Shown in pieces: positions 7,172-15,454 of a DNA stretch of 24,469 nt. The notes below the pieces were generated by a model. The model worked only from the letters and a program-made list of their open reading frames with translations. It was not told the origin of the DNA and did not search any database. Origin of the DNA: JBOHRN01 sp050732775 (GTDB lineage Bacteria > Gemmatimonadota > Gemmatimonadetes > Longimicrobiales > Longimicrobiaceae); contig JBOHRN010000004.1 of assembly GCA_050732775.1 (NCBI GenBank), positions 1-24,469 on the forward strand, written 5' to 3'. Every line of letters begins with the position of its first letter. Positions within the stretch are counted from its first letter, which is position 1. The position numbers were made by a program, and so were the translations under genes.

Positions 7172-8818
7172 TTACGCCGCCTCGCTCTCCGCTACGGTTT
7201 TCAGGGTAGCCGCGAATCTCCCGCTCACGCTCCGCCAGTCGTAGCGCTCAACCGCGACGCGCCGGAGCTGCTTCCCGTAACTGGCTCCCAAGGCGAGCGC
7301 GCGCGGCACTTTGGCCGCGATCTCGGCCACGGTTTGGCCGGGTTCTGGGCTCAGCTTCATCGCCTCGGCCGCGTCCGGGAGCTCGCTCGCCAGCGAATCA
7401 ATGCTCGCCGCCATCCCGGCGAAGTAGGTGCCCAGGGGGAAGCACCCCGAGGCCAGCGCTTCCAGGAAGACCAGGGGGCCGGCCTCGGCCACCACCGAGG
7501 GGAACACGGCCGCGTCGCAACAGGGAAAGAGGTGGCGTAGCTCGGTGTGGGTCAGGTAGCCGGTAAAGACCACCGAATCTTCGCCGAGCAGCGCTCGGGC
7601 CAGCTCGAAGTAGCCGTCCAGGGCGCCGCTCTCCGCCAGAGTGTCCCAGTAGGCGCGAACCTCTTCCAGAGGTCGCTCGCCCGGCCCCTCGAGCGAACTC
7701 CCCCACGCCACGATATTCTCGGCCAGCTCCCGGTCTCCGCTCCGTAGCGCCCACAGCAACGCCTCCATCGGCTCGCGCAGCGGCCCGTGCCCCACCACCA
7801 GCAGGCGGGCGTTGGGGACGTGTTCCAAAATCGGCGGCAACGCCGCCAGCACCGAATGGAGGCCCTTGCTCGCGATCAGCCGACCCACGAACAAGATGAC
7901 CGGAGCGCTGGTCCAGTCGATCCGGTCCAGGCGCGCCTCCAAGTCGCGGTCGGGTAGCTTATGATCGTACTCCGATGAGAGCCAGAGCGCCGCCAGCAGC
8001 TCTTCTCGGGTGGAGCAGCCGGGGAGCAGCTCGCCGAGCCGCTCGGACTGGGCCGGCCCTTTGCCGCGTGGACTGTACGCCAGCGCCCGCTTGAGCGTCC
8101 CGATGCGGGCGGCGCGGTCGCGGCGCGACGCCGGCTCGAACAGCTCGGTATCGACCCCCAGGTTCAGCTCGACCAGCTTCTCCGCCACTGCGGGCAGCGT
8201 CTGCCCGAAAACCGAGACGACCCGCTGGCGCATCTCTCGGCCAATCACGAAGACGCGCGCCGCCTCGGAGAGGGCGCCGGAGGCGTAGCGCAGGAAGCGC
8301 TCGTCTTTCTTGACCGCGTACTCGATGGCGCTGCCGTGCGGCATGACCGTAAACGGCACTCCCGCCGCCTGGCTCACCCGTTCCGCCACTACCGACATTA
8401 GTACGGCGTGGTTGGCGTGCAGCACCGTGACTGCGTGCTCCCTCACCACGCGGGTCACCACCTCCACGTTGCGCTCCAGGTACGCTTCGATCTCGGCGTC
8501 GCTGAGTTCGGTCATCGGCACCACCCGCTCGAACTCTTCGTACTGGTCCCAGACGTAGACGGGAAGGGTGGCGCCCAAACTCGGTTTGTGGAGGGTGCAA
8601 GGCGCCGGATACGGTGTCTCTCGCCGCAAAACCGTCTCGACCGAACCGTCCTTACCGTAGCTGAGAGCCCGGGAGATGAAGTCGTAGCGCTCGGGGTGGT
8701 TCTCCTGACAGACCAGGTGGAGCGGTTCGCCCCGGCGGCAGAGGGAGCGGGCGATGGCGCGCGTCCACAGGTTGCTGCCCGAACCCTCTAGCAGGTAGCC
8801 GTGCAGGAGACCGATCAT
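7172..8818 (-). CDS. Family 4 (GT-B) glycosyltransferase, large variant
   Basis: A 548-aa cytosolic or membrane-associated GT-B enzyme. The N-terminal acceptor half starts 'MIGLLHGYLLEGSGSNLW' with the Gly-rich loop and has 'VLHANHAVL' and 'VMPHGSAIEYAV'. 'LNLGVDTELFEP' follows. The C-terminal donor half has 'ILFVGRLIASKGLHSVLAALP', 'RLLVVGHGP', 'VVFTGYLTHTELRHLFPCCD' and the E-x7-E motif in 'EAGPLVFLEAL'. It is longer than usual GT4 proteins (about 380-420) because of two insertions, one after the GVDTELFEP segment (about 225-280) and one before VVFTG. Such enzymes use nucleotide-activated sugars to build glycolipids or polysaccharides; substrate unknown. ATG 8818 starts the family N-terminus. 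It lies 78 bp downstream of the GGDEF-like gene and meets the phosphatidyltransferase head-on. Confidence 0.88.
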   Translation of the reverse strand: MIGLLHGYLLEGSGSNLWTRAIARSLCRRGEPLHLVCQENHPERYDFISRALSYGKDGSVETVLRRETPYPAPCTLHKPSLGATLPVYVWDQYEEFERVVPMTELSDAEIEAYLERNVEVVTRVVREHAVTVLHANHAVLMSVVAERVSQAAGVPFTVMPHGSAIEYAVKKDERFLRYASGALSEAARVFVIGREMRQRVVSVFGQTLPAVAEKLVELNLGVDTELFEPASRRDRAARIGTLKRALAYSPRGKGPAQSERLGELLPGCSTREELLAALWLSSEYDHKLPDRDLEARLDRIDWTSAPVILFVGRLIASKGLHSVLAALPPILEHVPNARLLVVGHGPLREPMEALLWALRSGDRELAENIVAWGSSLEGPGERPLEEVRAYWDTLAESGALDGYFELARALLGEDSVVFTGYLTHTELRHLFPCCDAAVFPSVVAEAGPLVFLEALASGCFPLGTYFAGMAASIDSLASELPDAAEAMKLSPEPGQTVAEIAAKVPRALALGASYGKQLRRVAVERYDWRSVSGRFAATLKTVAESEAA

Positions 8819-8847
8819 GAGGGACGCCGCTCCGCAATCCGCGGACC

Positions 8848-8879
8848 GGCACCGGCCGTTACCCGGGTCTACCGGTGCC
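8848..8879. repeat. Perfect 8-bp inverted repeat between GGDEF-like and GT4 genes
   Basis: GGCACCGG (8848-8855) and CCGGTGCC (8872-8879) flank a 16-nt loop that itself contains CCCGGG. It lies in the 78-bp spacer downstream of the GGDEF-like gene and upstream of the glycosyltransferase, both minus strand. It could be a terminator stem without U-tract or an operator. Confidence 0.4.
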
Positions 8880-8896
8880 TAGGGTTCAAACGGCGA

Positions 8897-9289
8897 TCAA
8901 CTGGCCCTCTCCAGAAGGAGACGGTAGTCGTCGTCACGGAAGGTGTGCAGGTCGGCGCTGCCGGCGGCGGCCCGCTCCTTACACACGCCGCGGAGCCGCT
9001 CCACCACCTCTTCGGCCTCTTGCCGGCTGGCGTGGGTGATGACCAGGGAGATCTCCTCCGGGGCCGAGCGGGCCAGGCAATCGGAGCGACGCACCCTGGC
9101 TGCCACGGTGCGGGCAAGTCCGGCCACGTCCTCGCCGGTGCAGCGGATGGTGATGATGCTCACCGGAAAGCGGTACCGTTCGGCCCGCTCCACGGTGCTC
9201 TCGAGCTCCAGCCGGAGGTAGGAGGCGTTTCCCAGCCCGGTCTCCGCGTCAGTCAGGGCGCGCCGGAGCAAGTTGTCGTCCATTGCCAT
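8897..9289 (-). CDS. Small degenerate GGDEF-domain protein
   Basis: A 130-aa stand-alone domain. 'DAETGLGNASYLRLELE' (residues 14-30) matches the conserved 'D.LTGL.Nr..f...l' start of diguanylate cyclase domains, and 'AERYRFPVSIITIRC' the next strand. The catalytic loop aligned to RYGGDEF reads R-S-A-P-E-E-I (74-80): both glycines and the Phe are lost, so cyclase activity is unlikely. The inhibitory c-di-GMP site RxxD is kept as R67-R-S-D70 at the correct distance, so it could bind the nucleotide as a sensor. There is no membrane segment or receiver domain, and it is shorter than a full GGDEF domain (about 160-170). Starts at 9289 and 9283 are both possible. It follows an AT-rich spacer and probably has its own promoter. 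Confidence 0.72.
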   Translation of the reverse strand: MAMDDNLLRRALTDAETGLGNASYLRLELESTVERAERYRFPVSIITIRCTGEDVAGLARTVAARVRRSDCLARSAPEEISLVITHASRQEAEEVVERLRGVCKERAAAGSADLHTFRDDDYRLLLERAS

Positions 9290-9324
9290 GCGTCGTTATC
9301 CCAATCTGTTAAAAGGCCGCTGAT

Positions 9325-9447
9325 AAGTTAGCCCCTTCAGTGAAGCCGCACTCTTCAACAACCGCCAAGATCAAAGAGCAAGTTATATACCTATAAACCC
9401 TTTGGCAATGGTAACTTACACCCTAAAAAGAAAAATAGGTAACTTGC
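9325..9447. repeat. AT-rich spacer with four AAGTTA boxes in inverted pairs
   Basis: In the only clearly AT-rich stretch of the window, AAGTTA occurs at 9325-9330 and 9380-9385, and its complement TAACTT at 9412-9417 and 9440-9445. The two right-hand copies are part of an 8-mer GGTAACTT repeated with 28-bp spacing (9410, 9438). The copies at 9378-9394 and 9435-9447 form an imperfect inverted repeat: GCAAGTTA-tata-CCTAT against ATAGGTAACTTGC. The spacer lies between the end of the K+ channel gene and the start of the GGDEF-like gene. Confidence 0.55.
9382..9408 (-). promoter_or_regulatory. Candidate promoter for the GGDEF-like gene
   Basis: On the minus strand TTGCCA (9408-9403) and TATAAC (9387-9382) are separated by 15 bp, shorter than the preferred 16-18. 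It lies within the AAGTTA-box region about 95 bp before the start codon. Confidence 0.3.
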
Positions 9448-9481
9448 GAGAGGGGCCAGGTAGCACGACCCGGGCCACGGC

Positions 9482-11170
9482 TCACGCCGCGAAGCGTTCG
9501 GCGAAAGCACGCTCCCCCTCGGTGGTGCCTATCAGGATCAATTCAGTGCCTTGCTCCAACGGCTGCTCGGGATCGGGGTTTACCTCCGTGGCTCCGTCTC
9601 GTTCCAGTGCCACCACACTGCACCCAGTGGTCTCGCGGATGCGGCTATCACGCAAAGTGGTGCCTAGCAGGGATTCCGGCACCGGATGCCGGAAGATGTC
9701 CAGCCCCTCGGCCAGCATCACCAAGTCGTCCCGCTCCAGCACGTTGAAGATGGCGTTGGCGCCCATGGAGGCGTACGACATCACGAAGTCGGCGCCCGCG
9801 CGGTGGAGAGTCGAGACGTTCCGCTCCAGGGTGGCCCGGCTGATGATGCGCATGTCGGGCCGCAGCCGGCGGCAGAAGATGGTCAGGTAGATGTTGGTGG
9901 CGTCGTCGTTGGTGGTCACGATGGTGCTCGGTGCCTCCTCGATACCGGCCTTCTCCAGCACCCCCAGGTCGGCGGCGGTACCGAGTACGTAGCTGCCACC
10001 GGGGCGGACGCGCTCGGGGTTTTTTTCCACGATCCGGTAAGGCACGCCTCCCTCCTTCAGGGTTTGGGCGGCCGCCCGCCCCACTCTGCCGCCGCCCAAG
10101 ATGAGCACCGGAGAGTCCGGCACGCCGTAGATGCAGGTTAACTCGTTGAAGCGCTCGAGTTGCTCCTCCGTCCCCGCCATTACCAGCACGGTGGTGGATT
10201 CAATGCGGGTATGGGGGCGGGCTGTCTCGAAGTTGCCCCGCTCCCACACTCCCACCACGGTAACCCCGGTGGCCTCCCGGATGCGGCTCTCGAGCAGCGT
10301 CTTGCCGATCAGGGGGGTGGCGGTGACCGGCGCCTCGGCGATCCTCAAATGGTCGAACGCCCCCACCACGCTGGCGTGCACGTCCCCGCCCAGGGCCCGG
10401 CGGGCCAGGGATCGCCCCAGCATACCGGCCAGTTGGATCACGTGCGAGGCGCCCGCCAGCTTGAGTATCTCGACCGAATCCTCGGCCCGTGCCGTAGCCA
10501 CCACGGGGATCCGCCCGGCCACCTCGCGCAGCGTGAAAGCGATATTGGTGTTGGCGTAGTCGTCTCCGGTGGCCGCCAGCAGCGCCGCCCCCTCGGCCCG
10601 CGCCCGCTGGTAGGTGCGCGGGTCGTCCGGGCTGCCCACCATCACCCGCACCCCCCGGTCGTACAGCTCCAGCGCCCGCTTCAGGTCTCCTTCCAGCAGC
10701 ACGTACTGCCGCCCGAAGGAGTCCAAGCGGTCGATCAGCGTGACCGTGACCGGGTCGTAGCTGGTGAGGATGACGTGTCCTCGCGTCTCTTCCGGCAGCT
10801 CGCGCGGCGCCCGCCGCCGGGACTGGGCCTCTATCCACGGCGCGTAAAAGAACTGGATGAAGGTGAAGGGGAAGAGGATGAGCAGGAAGAGGACTCCCGA
10901 GATCAGTACCAGGATGGAGAATAGCCGTCCGGCGTCGCTCTGGAAGGTGATATCGCCGAAGCCCAGGGTCGACATCACGGTAAGGGTCCAGTAGAAGCCG
11001 GTGATCCAGGAGTGCTCGCGCCCCTCCGCCACCATGAGGAGGTGGAAGAGTACCGTATAGACCACGATCATAGCCAGCAGGATGGCAAAGAAACGCAGCA
11101 GGATGGAGGCGTTTCTCCGGGTGCTCGGGAGCCGCACAAAGTAGGAGAGCTCGGAGACCAGGAACTTCAT
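9482..11170 (-). CDS. Two-TM potassium channel with two cytosolic RCK domains
   Basis: A 562-aa protein. Two membrane helices (about 24-46 and 83-108) flank a pore loop with the K+ filter T68-LGFGD. Two tandem RCK modules follow, each TrkA-N plus TrkA-C. This layout resembles MthK-type channels but with both RCK units in one chain, as in GsuK. The first RCK has lost the Gly-rich nucleotide loop ('VILTSYDPVTVTLI'), whereas the second keeps it ('VLILGGGRVGRAAAQTL') with an acidic residue at the end of the next strand ('RIVEKNP'). Nucleotide (NAD(H) or ADP-type) gating is therefore most likely through the second unit. It starts at ATG 11170, 21 nt after trkH, and probably forms an operon with trkA-trkH. 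It could serve K+ efflux or leak control beside Trk uptake. Confidence 0.9.
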   Translation of the reverse strand: MKFLVSELSYFVRLPSTRRNASILLRFFAILLAMIVVYTVLFHLLMVAEGREHSWITGFYWTLTVMSTLGFGDITFQSDAGRLFSILVLISGVLFLLILFPFTFIQFFYAPWIEAQSRRRAPRELPEETRGHVILTSYDPVTVTLIDRLDSFGRQYVLLEGDLKRALELYDRGVRVMVGSPDDPRTYQRARAEGAALLAATGDDYANTNIAFTLREVAGRIPVVATARAEDSVEILKLAGASHVIQLAGMLGRSLARRALGGDVHASVVGAFDHLRIAEAPVTATPLIGKTLLESRIREATGVTVVGVWERGNFETARPHTRIESTTVLVMAGTEEQLERFNELTCIYGVPDSPVLILGGGRVGRAAAQTLKEGGVPYRIVEKNPERVRPGGSYVLGTAADLGVLEKAGIEEAPSTIVTTNDDATNIYLTIFCRRLRPDMRIISRATLERNVSTLHRAGADFVMSYASMGANAIFNVLERDDLVMLAEGLDIFRHPVPESLLGTTLRDSRIRETTGCSVVALERDGATEVNPDPEQPLEQGTELILIGTTEGERAFAERFAA

Positions 11171-11191
11171 GATGAATAGCTGGGGGCCCCC

Positions 11192-12649
11192 TTACCGGTG
11201 GGCCCAGAAGCGGGGGTGAAAGAGCAGTAGCACCGTGTAGATCTCCAGGCGGCCGAGGAGCATGAGGGCGGTCAGGATCAGCTGGCTCTGCCCCGACAGG
11301 AAGCCGAAGTTCTCGACCGGTCCCAGCTCCGCCAGCCCCGGCCCCACGTTGCCCAGCGAGGTGGCCGCGGCCCCGGCCGCGCCCGGCATGGAGAGCCCCA
11401 GTCCGGCCAGCAGGAAGGTGCCGATACCAAATATGATCATATACAGAAATACGAAACCGAGCACGTTCAGCAAGACCGGTTCGCGTACTCCCAACCCCCC
11501 GATCTTGGGCACCAGCACCGCCCTCGGGTGCAGCTGTTTACGGAGCTCCAGCCCCACGTGCTTGAGCACCAGCAGCACCCGCACGGTTTTCATAGCGCCC
11601 GCGGTGGAGCCCGCCATCCCCCCGATGAACATGAGCAGCAGCAAGAGCACCTGCAGGGAGGGTGCCCAGAGCACGTAGTCGGCGGTGGCGTAACCGGTGG
11701 TGGTCATGATACTGGTCACCTGGAAAACTCCGTCGCGCACCGCCAGCTCCAGGGGAGAGCCGTCCATGACCAGCCACAGGGCGACGAGCAGGGAAGGGAT
11801 CAGGATAAAGCCGGTGTACAGCCGCCACTCGGTATCTCGCCAGTAGGCGCGCGGTCCCCGCGACAAGACCCGGTAGTGGAGCGCGAAGCTCATCCCCGCC
11901 AGGTACATGAAAATGATGGCCACCCACTGCACGAACGGGTTGAAGTCGGCCAGGGAGGCGTTGCGGCTGGAGAAGCCGCCCGTGGGCAGGGTGGTGAAGG
12001 CGTGGTTGACCGCCTCGAACACCGTCATGCCCCCTAGCAGATAAAGAAGTATGCAGGCGGCGGTGAGCACTCCGTAAACCCACCAGAGGAGCTTGGCGGT
12101 GTCGCGGATGCGAGGCCGCAGCCGGTCGTGGGTAGGGCCGGGAGATTCGAGCCGGAAGAGCTGCATCCCCCCCACCCCCAGGTACGGCAGGATGGCCACC
12201 CCCAGCACGATGATACCCATCCCCCCCAACCACTGGGTGGCGCTGCGCCAGAGGAGCAGGCCGGGGGGCACGGCTTCGATGTCCTCCAGCACCGTGGAGC
12301 CGGTGGTGGTAAAGCCCGACATCGATTCGAAGAGGGCGGCGGCCGGGTCGGGGATCACTCCCGAGAAGAGGTAGGGGAGGGCCCCTGCGGTAGCCACCGC
12401 CACCCAGGCGAAGGTCACGGTGGCGAACGCCTCGCGGAAGTTTACGTCCTCGGGTACGTGGGTAAAGCCGCGAGCCAGACCGCCCGCCGCCAGCGTCAGC
12501 GCGGCCGAGATTCCCAGCGGGGCGAAGGAGCCGTCCCGGAAGCCGAACCCGGTTATGGCGCAGACCGCCAAGGCAAAGCCGGTGCCCAGCAGGATGGCCC
12601 CGACCAGGTGGGTAACGTCGCCTAAGCTGAGCCGGCCCTTACTTGGCAA
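11192..12649 (-). CDS. trkH: TrkH-type K+ uptake membrane subunit
   Basis: A 485-aa membrane protein of normal TrkH length. The four pore-loop filters are visible in order: FTTTGSTVL, FTTLPTGGFS, MTTTGYATAD and SLGNVGPGL. Between them lie the usual M1-P-M2 repeats, including 'WRSATQWLGGMGIIVLGVAILPYLGVGGMQLF', 'FMYLAGMSFALHY' and 'MFIGGMAGSTAGAMKTVRV'. It moves K+ into the cell and is gated by TrkA, whose gene ends 11 nt inside it. The start is a TTG at 12649, preceded by GAGGAG 4 nt upstream inside the trkA end. No ATG or GTG lies near the family N-terminus, so coupled translation from trkA is likely. The membrane domain appears intact. Confidence 0.94.
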   Translation of the reverse strand: MPSKGRLSLGDVTHLVGAILLGTGFALAVCAITGFGFRDGSFAPLGISAALTLAAGGLARGFTHVPEDVNFREAFATVTFAWVAVATAGALPYLFSGVIPDPAAALFESMSGFTTTGSTVLEDIEAVPPGLLLWRSATQWLGGMGIIVLGVAILPYLGVGGMQLFRLESPGPTHDRLRPRIRDTAKLLWWVYGVLTAACILLYLLGGMTVFEAVNHAFTTLPTGGFSSRNASLADFNPFVQWVAIIFMYLAGMSFALHYRVLSRGPRAYWRDTEWRLYTGFILIPSLLVALWLVMDGSPLELAVRDGVFQVTSIMTTTGYATADYVLWAPSLQVLLLLLMFIGGMAGSTAGAMKTVRVLLVLKHVGLELRKQLHPRAVLVPKIGGLGVREPVLLNVLGFVFLYMIIFGIGTFLLAGLGLSMPGAAGAAATSLGNVGPGLAELGPVENFGFLSGQSQLILTALMLLGRLEIYTVLLLFHPRFWAHR

Positions 12650-13988
12650 AGAGCTCCTCTACCTCGGGGAGGGCGCCGGGGAGCACGAACATTACTACCC
12701 GGTCGCCTACCCGGATGGCGTCGCCTCCGCGCGGGATGATGACCCGGCCCTGGCGGATGATCGCCCCCGCCAAGCTCCCCTTGGGAAAGGTAACCTCGGC
12801 GAGCCGCTTGCCGGCGTGGGGAAAGCTATCCGAAACCCGGAACTCGATCCCTTCGGCCTCGCTCCCCCTGAGGGTGGCCACCGCCAGCACCGTGCCCCCG
12901 CGCACGTAGCGGAGGATGGCGTTCACGGTAGAGCGGCGGGGCGAGACCGCGGCGTCTACCCCCACGCGCGTGACCAACGGTATGTAGTCGGAGCGGTCGA
13001 CCAGGGAGACCACCTTGGGGGCGCCCAGATTCTTGGCCAGGAGACAGGAGAGGAGGTTGGTCTCGTCGCTCCCGGTGTAAGCCACGAAAGCGTCGGCCTC
13101 GCCGGCCGCCTCCATCTCCAAGAGGTCCAGGTCGGTGGCGTCGCCGTGCAGCACCAGGCAGTGGTCCAGCCCCTCGGCCAGCTCCAGGGCGCGCCGCCGG
13201 TCGCGCTCGAGGATGGTACACTCTACCTGGTGTTCTTCCAGCATCCTGGCCAGGAACCACGCCTCCCGGCTGCCGCCCGCGACCATCACCCGCCTGAGCT
13301 TGAAACCGCTGTAGCCAGCCAAGGGCAGGAGTTCCGGTATACGGCTGGGCTCGCCGATGACGAAGATCTGGTCGCCCGGCTCGACCCGGTCCTGTCCGCT
13401 GGGGATCACGGTGCGGCCGCCCCGCACCAGGGCCACCATCAGGAAACGGCTGCGGACCCCGCCCGCGCCCAGCTGCATGAGGGTCTTGCCGGCGATCGGC
13501 GCCCCTTCCCGGACCACCATCCCCACCAGTTGAACCAACCCGCCCTCGAAGTGGATCGATTCGGTAATGGCGGCGCTCTGGAGTAGTTCGTGAGTCTCGG
13601 CCGCGCACTCCCGCTCGGGGTTTATCATCAGGTCTACCCCCAGCCGTTCTGGGGTCAGGACGCCACCCTCGTGGTAGTAGTCCGACTTGGACACCCGCGC
13701 GATCTTGACCGGCACCCGGTACTGGGAGGCGGCCAGGCACGCCATCAGGTTGACCTCGTCCGAGCTGGTCACCGCCAGCACCAGGTCGCAGCCGGTGATG
13801 CCGGCCCTTTCGAGGACTCCCAAACTGGCGCCGTTTCCCTCGATCACCTGGGCGTCCATGGCGTCCTGGATGCGCTGGGCGCGCTCCGGGTTGAGCTCGA
13901 TCACCACCACCTCGTGGGCTTCCTCGGAGGAGAGCTGGAAGGCCAGGTGAAAGCCGACATCGCCCGCCCCGATGATGAGTATTTTCAT
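12639..13988 (-). CDS. trkA: TrkA K+ uptake regulatory protein
   Basis: A 449-aa cytosolic protein with two TrkA-N/TrkA-C (RCK) units, about 1-225 and 230-449, as in full-length TrkA. The first Rossmann unit has the classic 'ILIIGAGDVGFHLAFQL' loop and 'VVVIELN', so it should bind NAD(H). In the second the loop reads GGSREA instead of GxGxxG ('VMVAGGSREAWFLARML'), so nucleotide binding there is doubtful. 'SDEVNLMACLAA' and 'SDETNLLSCLLA' are the conserved post-Rossmann motifs. It assembles as a ring under TrkH and controls its gate. ATG 13988 is 6 nt after the signal peptidase stop with AAAGGGG just upstream. The gene overlaps trkH by 11 nt. Confidence 0.95.
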   Translation of the reverse strand: MKILIIGAGDVGFHLAFQLSSEEAHEVVVIELNPERAQRIQDAMDAQVIEGNGASLGVLERAGITGCDLVLAVTSSDEVNLMACLAASQYRVPVKIARVSKSDYYHEGGVLTPERLGVDLMINPERECAAETHELLQSAAITESIHFEGGLVQLVGMVVREGAPIAGKTLMQLGAGGVRSRFLMVALVRGGRTVIPSGQDRVEPGDQIFVIGEPSRIPELLPLAGYSGFKLRRVMVAGGSREAWFLARMLEEHQVECTILERDRRRALELAEGLDHCLVLHGDATDLDLLEMEAAGEADAFVAYTGSDETNLLSCLLAKNLGAPKVVSLVDRSDYIPLVTRVGVDAAVSPRRSTVNAILRYVRGGTVLAVATLRGSEAEGIEFRVSDSFPHAGKRLAEVTFPKGSLAGAIIRQGRVIIPRGGDAIRVGDRVVMFVLPGALPEVEELFAK

Positions 13989-13994
13989 GCCCCT

Positions 13995-14795
13995 TTAGCG
14001 GATCAGATCGCCGATGCGTCCCCAGCGGACCGCCGTCAATAAGCGGGGAAAGGGCCGGTCAGCGCTCTTATCGATTGAATAGTAGATGAACATCGGCCGG
14101 CCCACGATCTCGTCCCTGCCGATGAAGCCGACGTAACGGGAGTCGAGCGACTGGTCTCGGTTGTCGCCGAGCAGGAGGTACTCCCCCTCGGGTACCACCA
14201 ACGGCCCCCAGTTCTCGCGGCTGGGGCGGTACGACTCCGCCTCTACGCCTGCCGGCAGGTGGTCCAGGTGCCAGTGGTAGCCGTAGCTCTCGGGGTCGAC
14301 GCCGGGAGAGAGGGCCACCTGGCGGCCGCTGTAAGCGATGGCGCCGTCCGGGATCCCCTGGTCGTGAACGTACGGCTCGCGGAGCCGCTCCCCGTTGCGG
14401 TACACCACCCCTGCGCGCATCGCCACGGTGTCTGCCGGCACGCCGATGATCCGCTTGACCACGTCAATGACCGGCTGGTTGTAGCCGGGCCGGAAAACCA
14501 CGATGTCTTGGAAACGGGGCTGGCGGAAAGCCGGCGTGCGCCAGGGGGTGAGGGGGATGGGGGCGCCGTAGATCGCCTTGTTGGCCATCAGGTAGTCGCC
14601 GATCAGGAGGGTGTTCTCCATGCTTCCCGACGGGATGGAGAAGGCGGCTAGCAAGAAGTGGCGGATAAAGAGGACGGCCGCGATGAGGAGGACGATCTGT
14701 ACCCAGAGCGGGTCGGTCCAGCGGCGCAACCACGCGAAGCGCCGGGCGCCGGGCTCCTCCTTCCCGGCCGCGGGCGAGCCGCGGGACTGCTTCAT
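13995..14795 (-). CDS. lepB: Signal peptidase I
   Basis: A 266-aa membrane-bound Ser/Lys protease that removes signal peptides after export. One membrane helix (about 30-51) precedes 'FSIPSGSMENTL', with catalytic Ser58. 'DVVKRIIGVPADTV' carries catalytic Lys114, and 'EYLLLGDNRDQSLDSRYVGF' is the conserved box E. The sequence ends soon after box E in a basic tail (TAVRWGRIGDLIR). ATG 14795 is preferred because it forms an ATGA overlap with the upstream redoxin stop. An earlier start at 14834 would overlap the redoxin gene by 43 bp. It sits between the redoxin and trkA in a tightly packed minus-strand operon. Confidence 0.93.
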   Translation of the reverse strand: MKQSRGSPAAGKEEPGARRFAWLRRWTDPLWVQIVLLIAAVLFIRHFLLAAFSIPSGSMENTLLIGDYLMANKAIYGAPIPLTPWRTPAFRQPRFQDIVVFRPGYNQPVIDVVKRIIGVPADTVAMRAGVVYRNGERLREPYVHDQGIPDGAIAYSGRQVALSPGVDPESYGYHWHLDHLPAGVEAESYRPSRENWGPLVVPEGEYLLLGDNRDQSLDSRYVGFIGRDEIVGRPMFIYYSIDKSADRPFPRLLTAVRWGRIGDLIR

Positions 14796-15382
14796 CGCGC
14801 GCCGAAGTAGTCCGGTTCGTTTCCGGGCCTCCACTTGATGTTGCAGCCGATGCTCGGCTTCTGCTCCTGGAAGATCTGCTTTCCGCCCAAGAGGGCGTCG
14901 AGGGCGGCGCTCAGGTCTTTGCCGGTCACGGGCACGCCGTTGCCCGGCCGGGAGTCGTCGAACTGCCCCCGGTACACCAGCTTACGGCCCTTGTCGAAGA
15001 GGAAAAAGTCCGGAGTGCAGGCGGCTTTGTACGCCTTGGCGACGTCCTGGGTCTCGTCGTACAGGTAAGGAAAGGTATACCCTACCTCGCGGATCTCCTC
15101 GATCATCTTCTCGGGGCTGTCGTCGGGGTAACTCTCCCAGTCGTTGGAGTTGATTCCGATGATCGCCACCCCCCTGGGCTGGTACGCCTTGGCCAGTTCG
15201 GCTAGCTGCTCGCGGATATGCTTCACGAACGGGCAGTGGTTGCAGAGGAAGATTACCAGCAGGCCGGGAACCCCGTCGTACTGGGAAACGCTCACCTGGC
15301 TGCCCTTCCCCAGGGTGTCTGGCAGCTTGAAGTCCGGCGCCTTGCTGCCGAGCTGGAGCATGGTGGATTCGGTGCGAGCCAT
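14792..15382 (-). CDS. Thioredoxin-fold redoxin (AhpC/TSA-like)
   Basis: A 196-aa protein with 'LGSKAPDFKLPDTLGKG' near the N-terminus, typical of AhpC/TSA and redoxin domains. 'LLVIFLCNHCPFVKHI' carries Cys47 and Cys50 in a CxxC arrangement. 'VAIIGINSND' and 'YDETQDVAKAYKAACTPDFFLFD' follow, with the cis-Pro-type loop. It probably acts as a thiol-disulfide oxidoreductase or peroxidase-like protein. No signal peptide is seen, so it should be cytosolic. A further Cys ('SIGCNIKW') lies near the C-terminus. ATG 15382 is chosen with GGAT upstream; ATG 15391 is equally possible and adds three residues. It is the first gene of the redoxin-lepB-trkA-trkH-channel run and overlaps lepB by 4 nt. Confidence 0.87.
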   Translation of the reverse strand: MARTESTMLQLGSKAPDFKLPDTLGKGSQVSVSQYDGVPGLLVIFLCNHCPFVKHIREQLAELAKAYQPRGVAIIGINSNDWESYPDDSPEKMIEEIREVGYTFPYLYDETQDVAKAYKAACTPDFFLFDKGRKLVYRGQFDDSRPGNGVPVTGKDLSAALDALLGGKQIFQEQKPSIGCNIKWRPGNEPDYFGAR

Positions 15383-15454
15383 GAGTATCATCCGGGTTGA
15401 ACGGTGCGGGTCCCAAAGAGGGCTATAGTTCGCCGAACCGGGTGAGAGGTTCCA

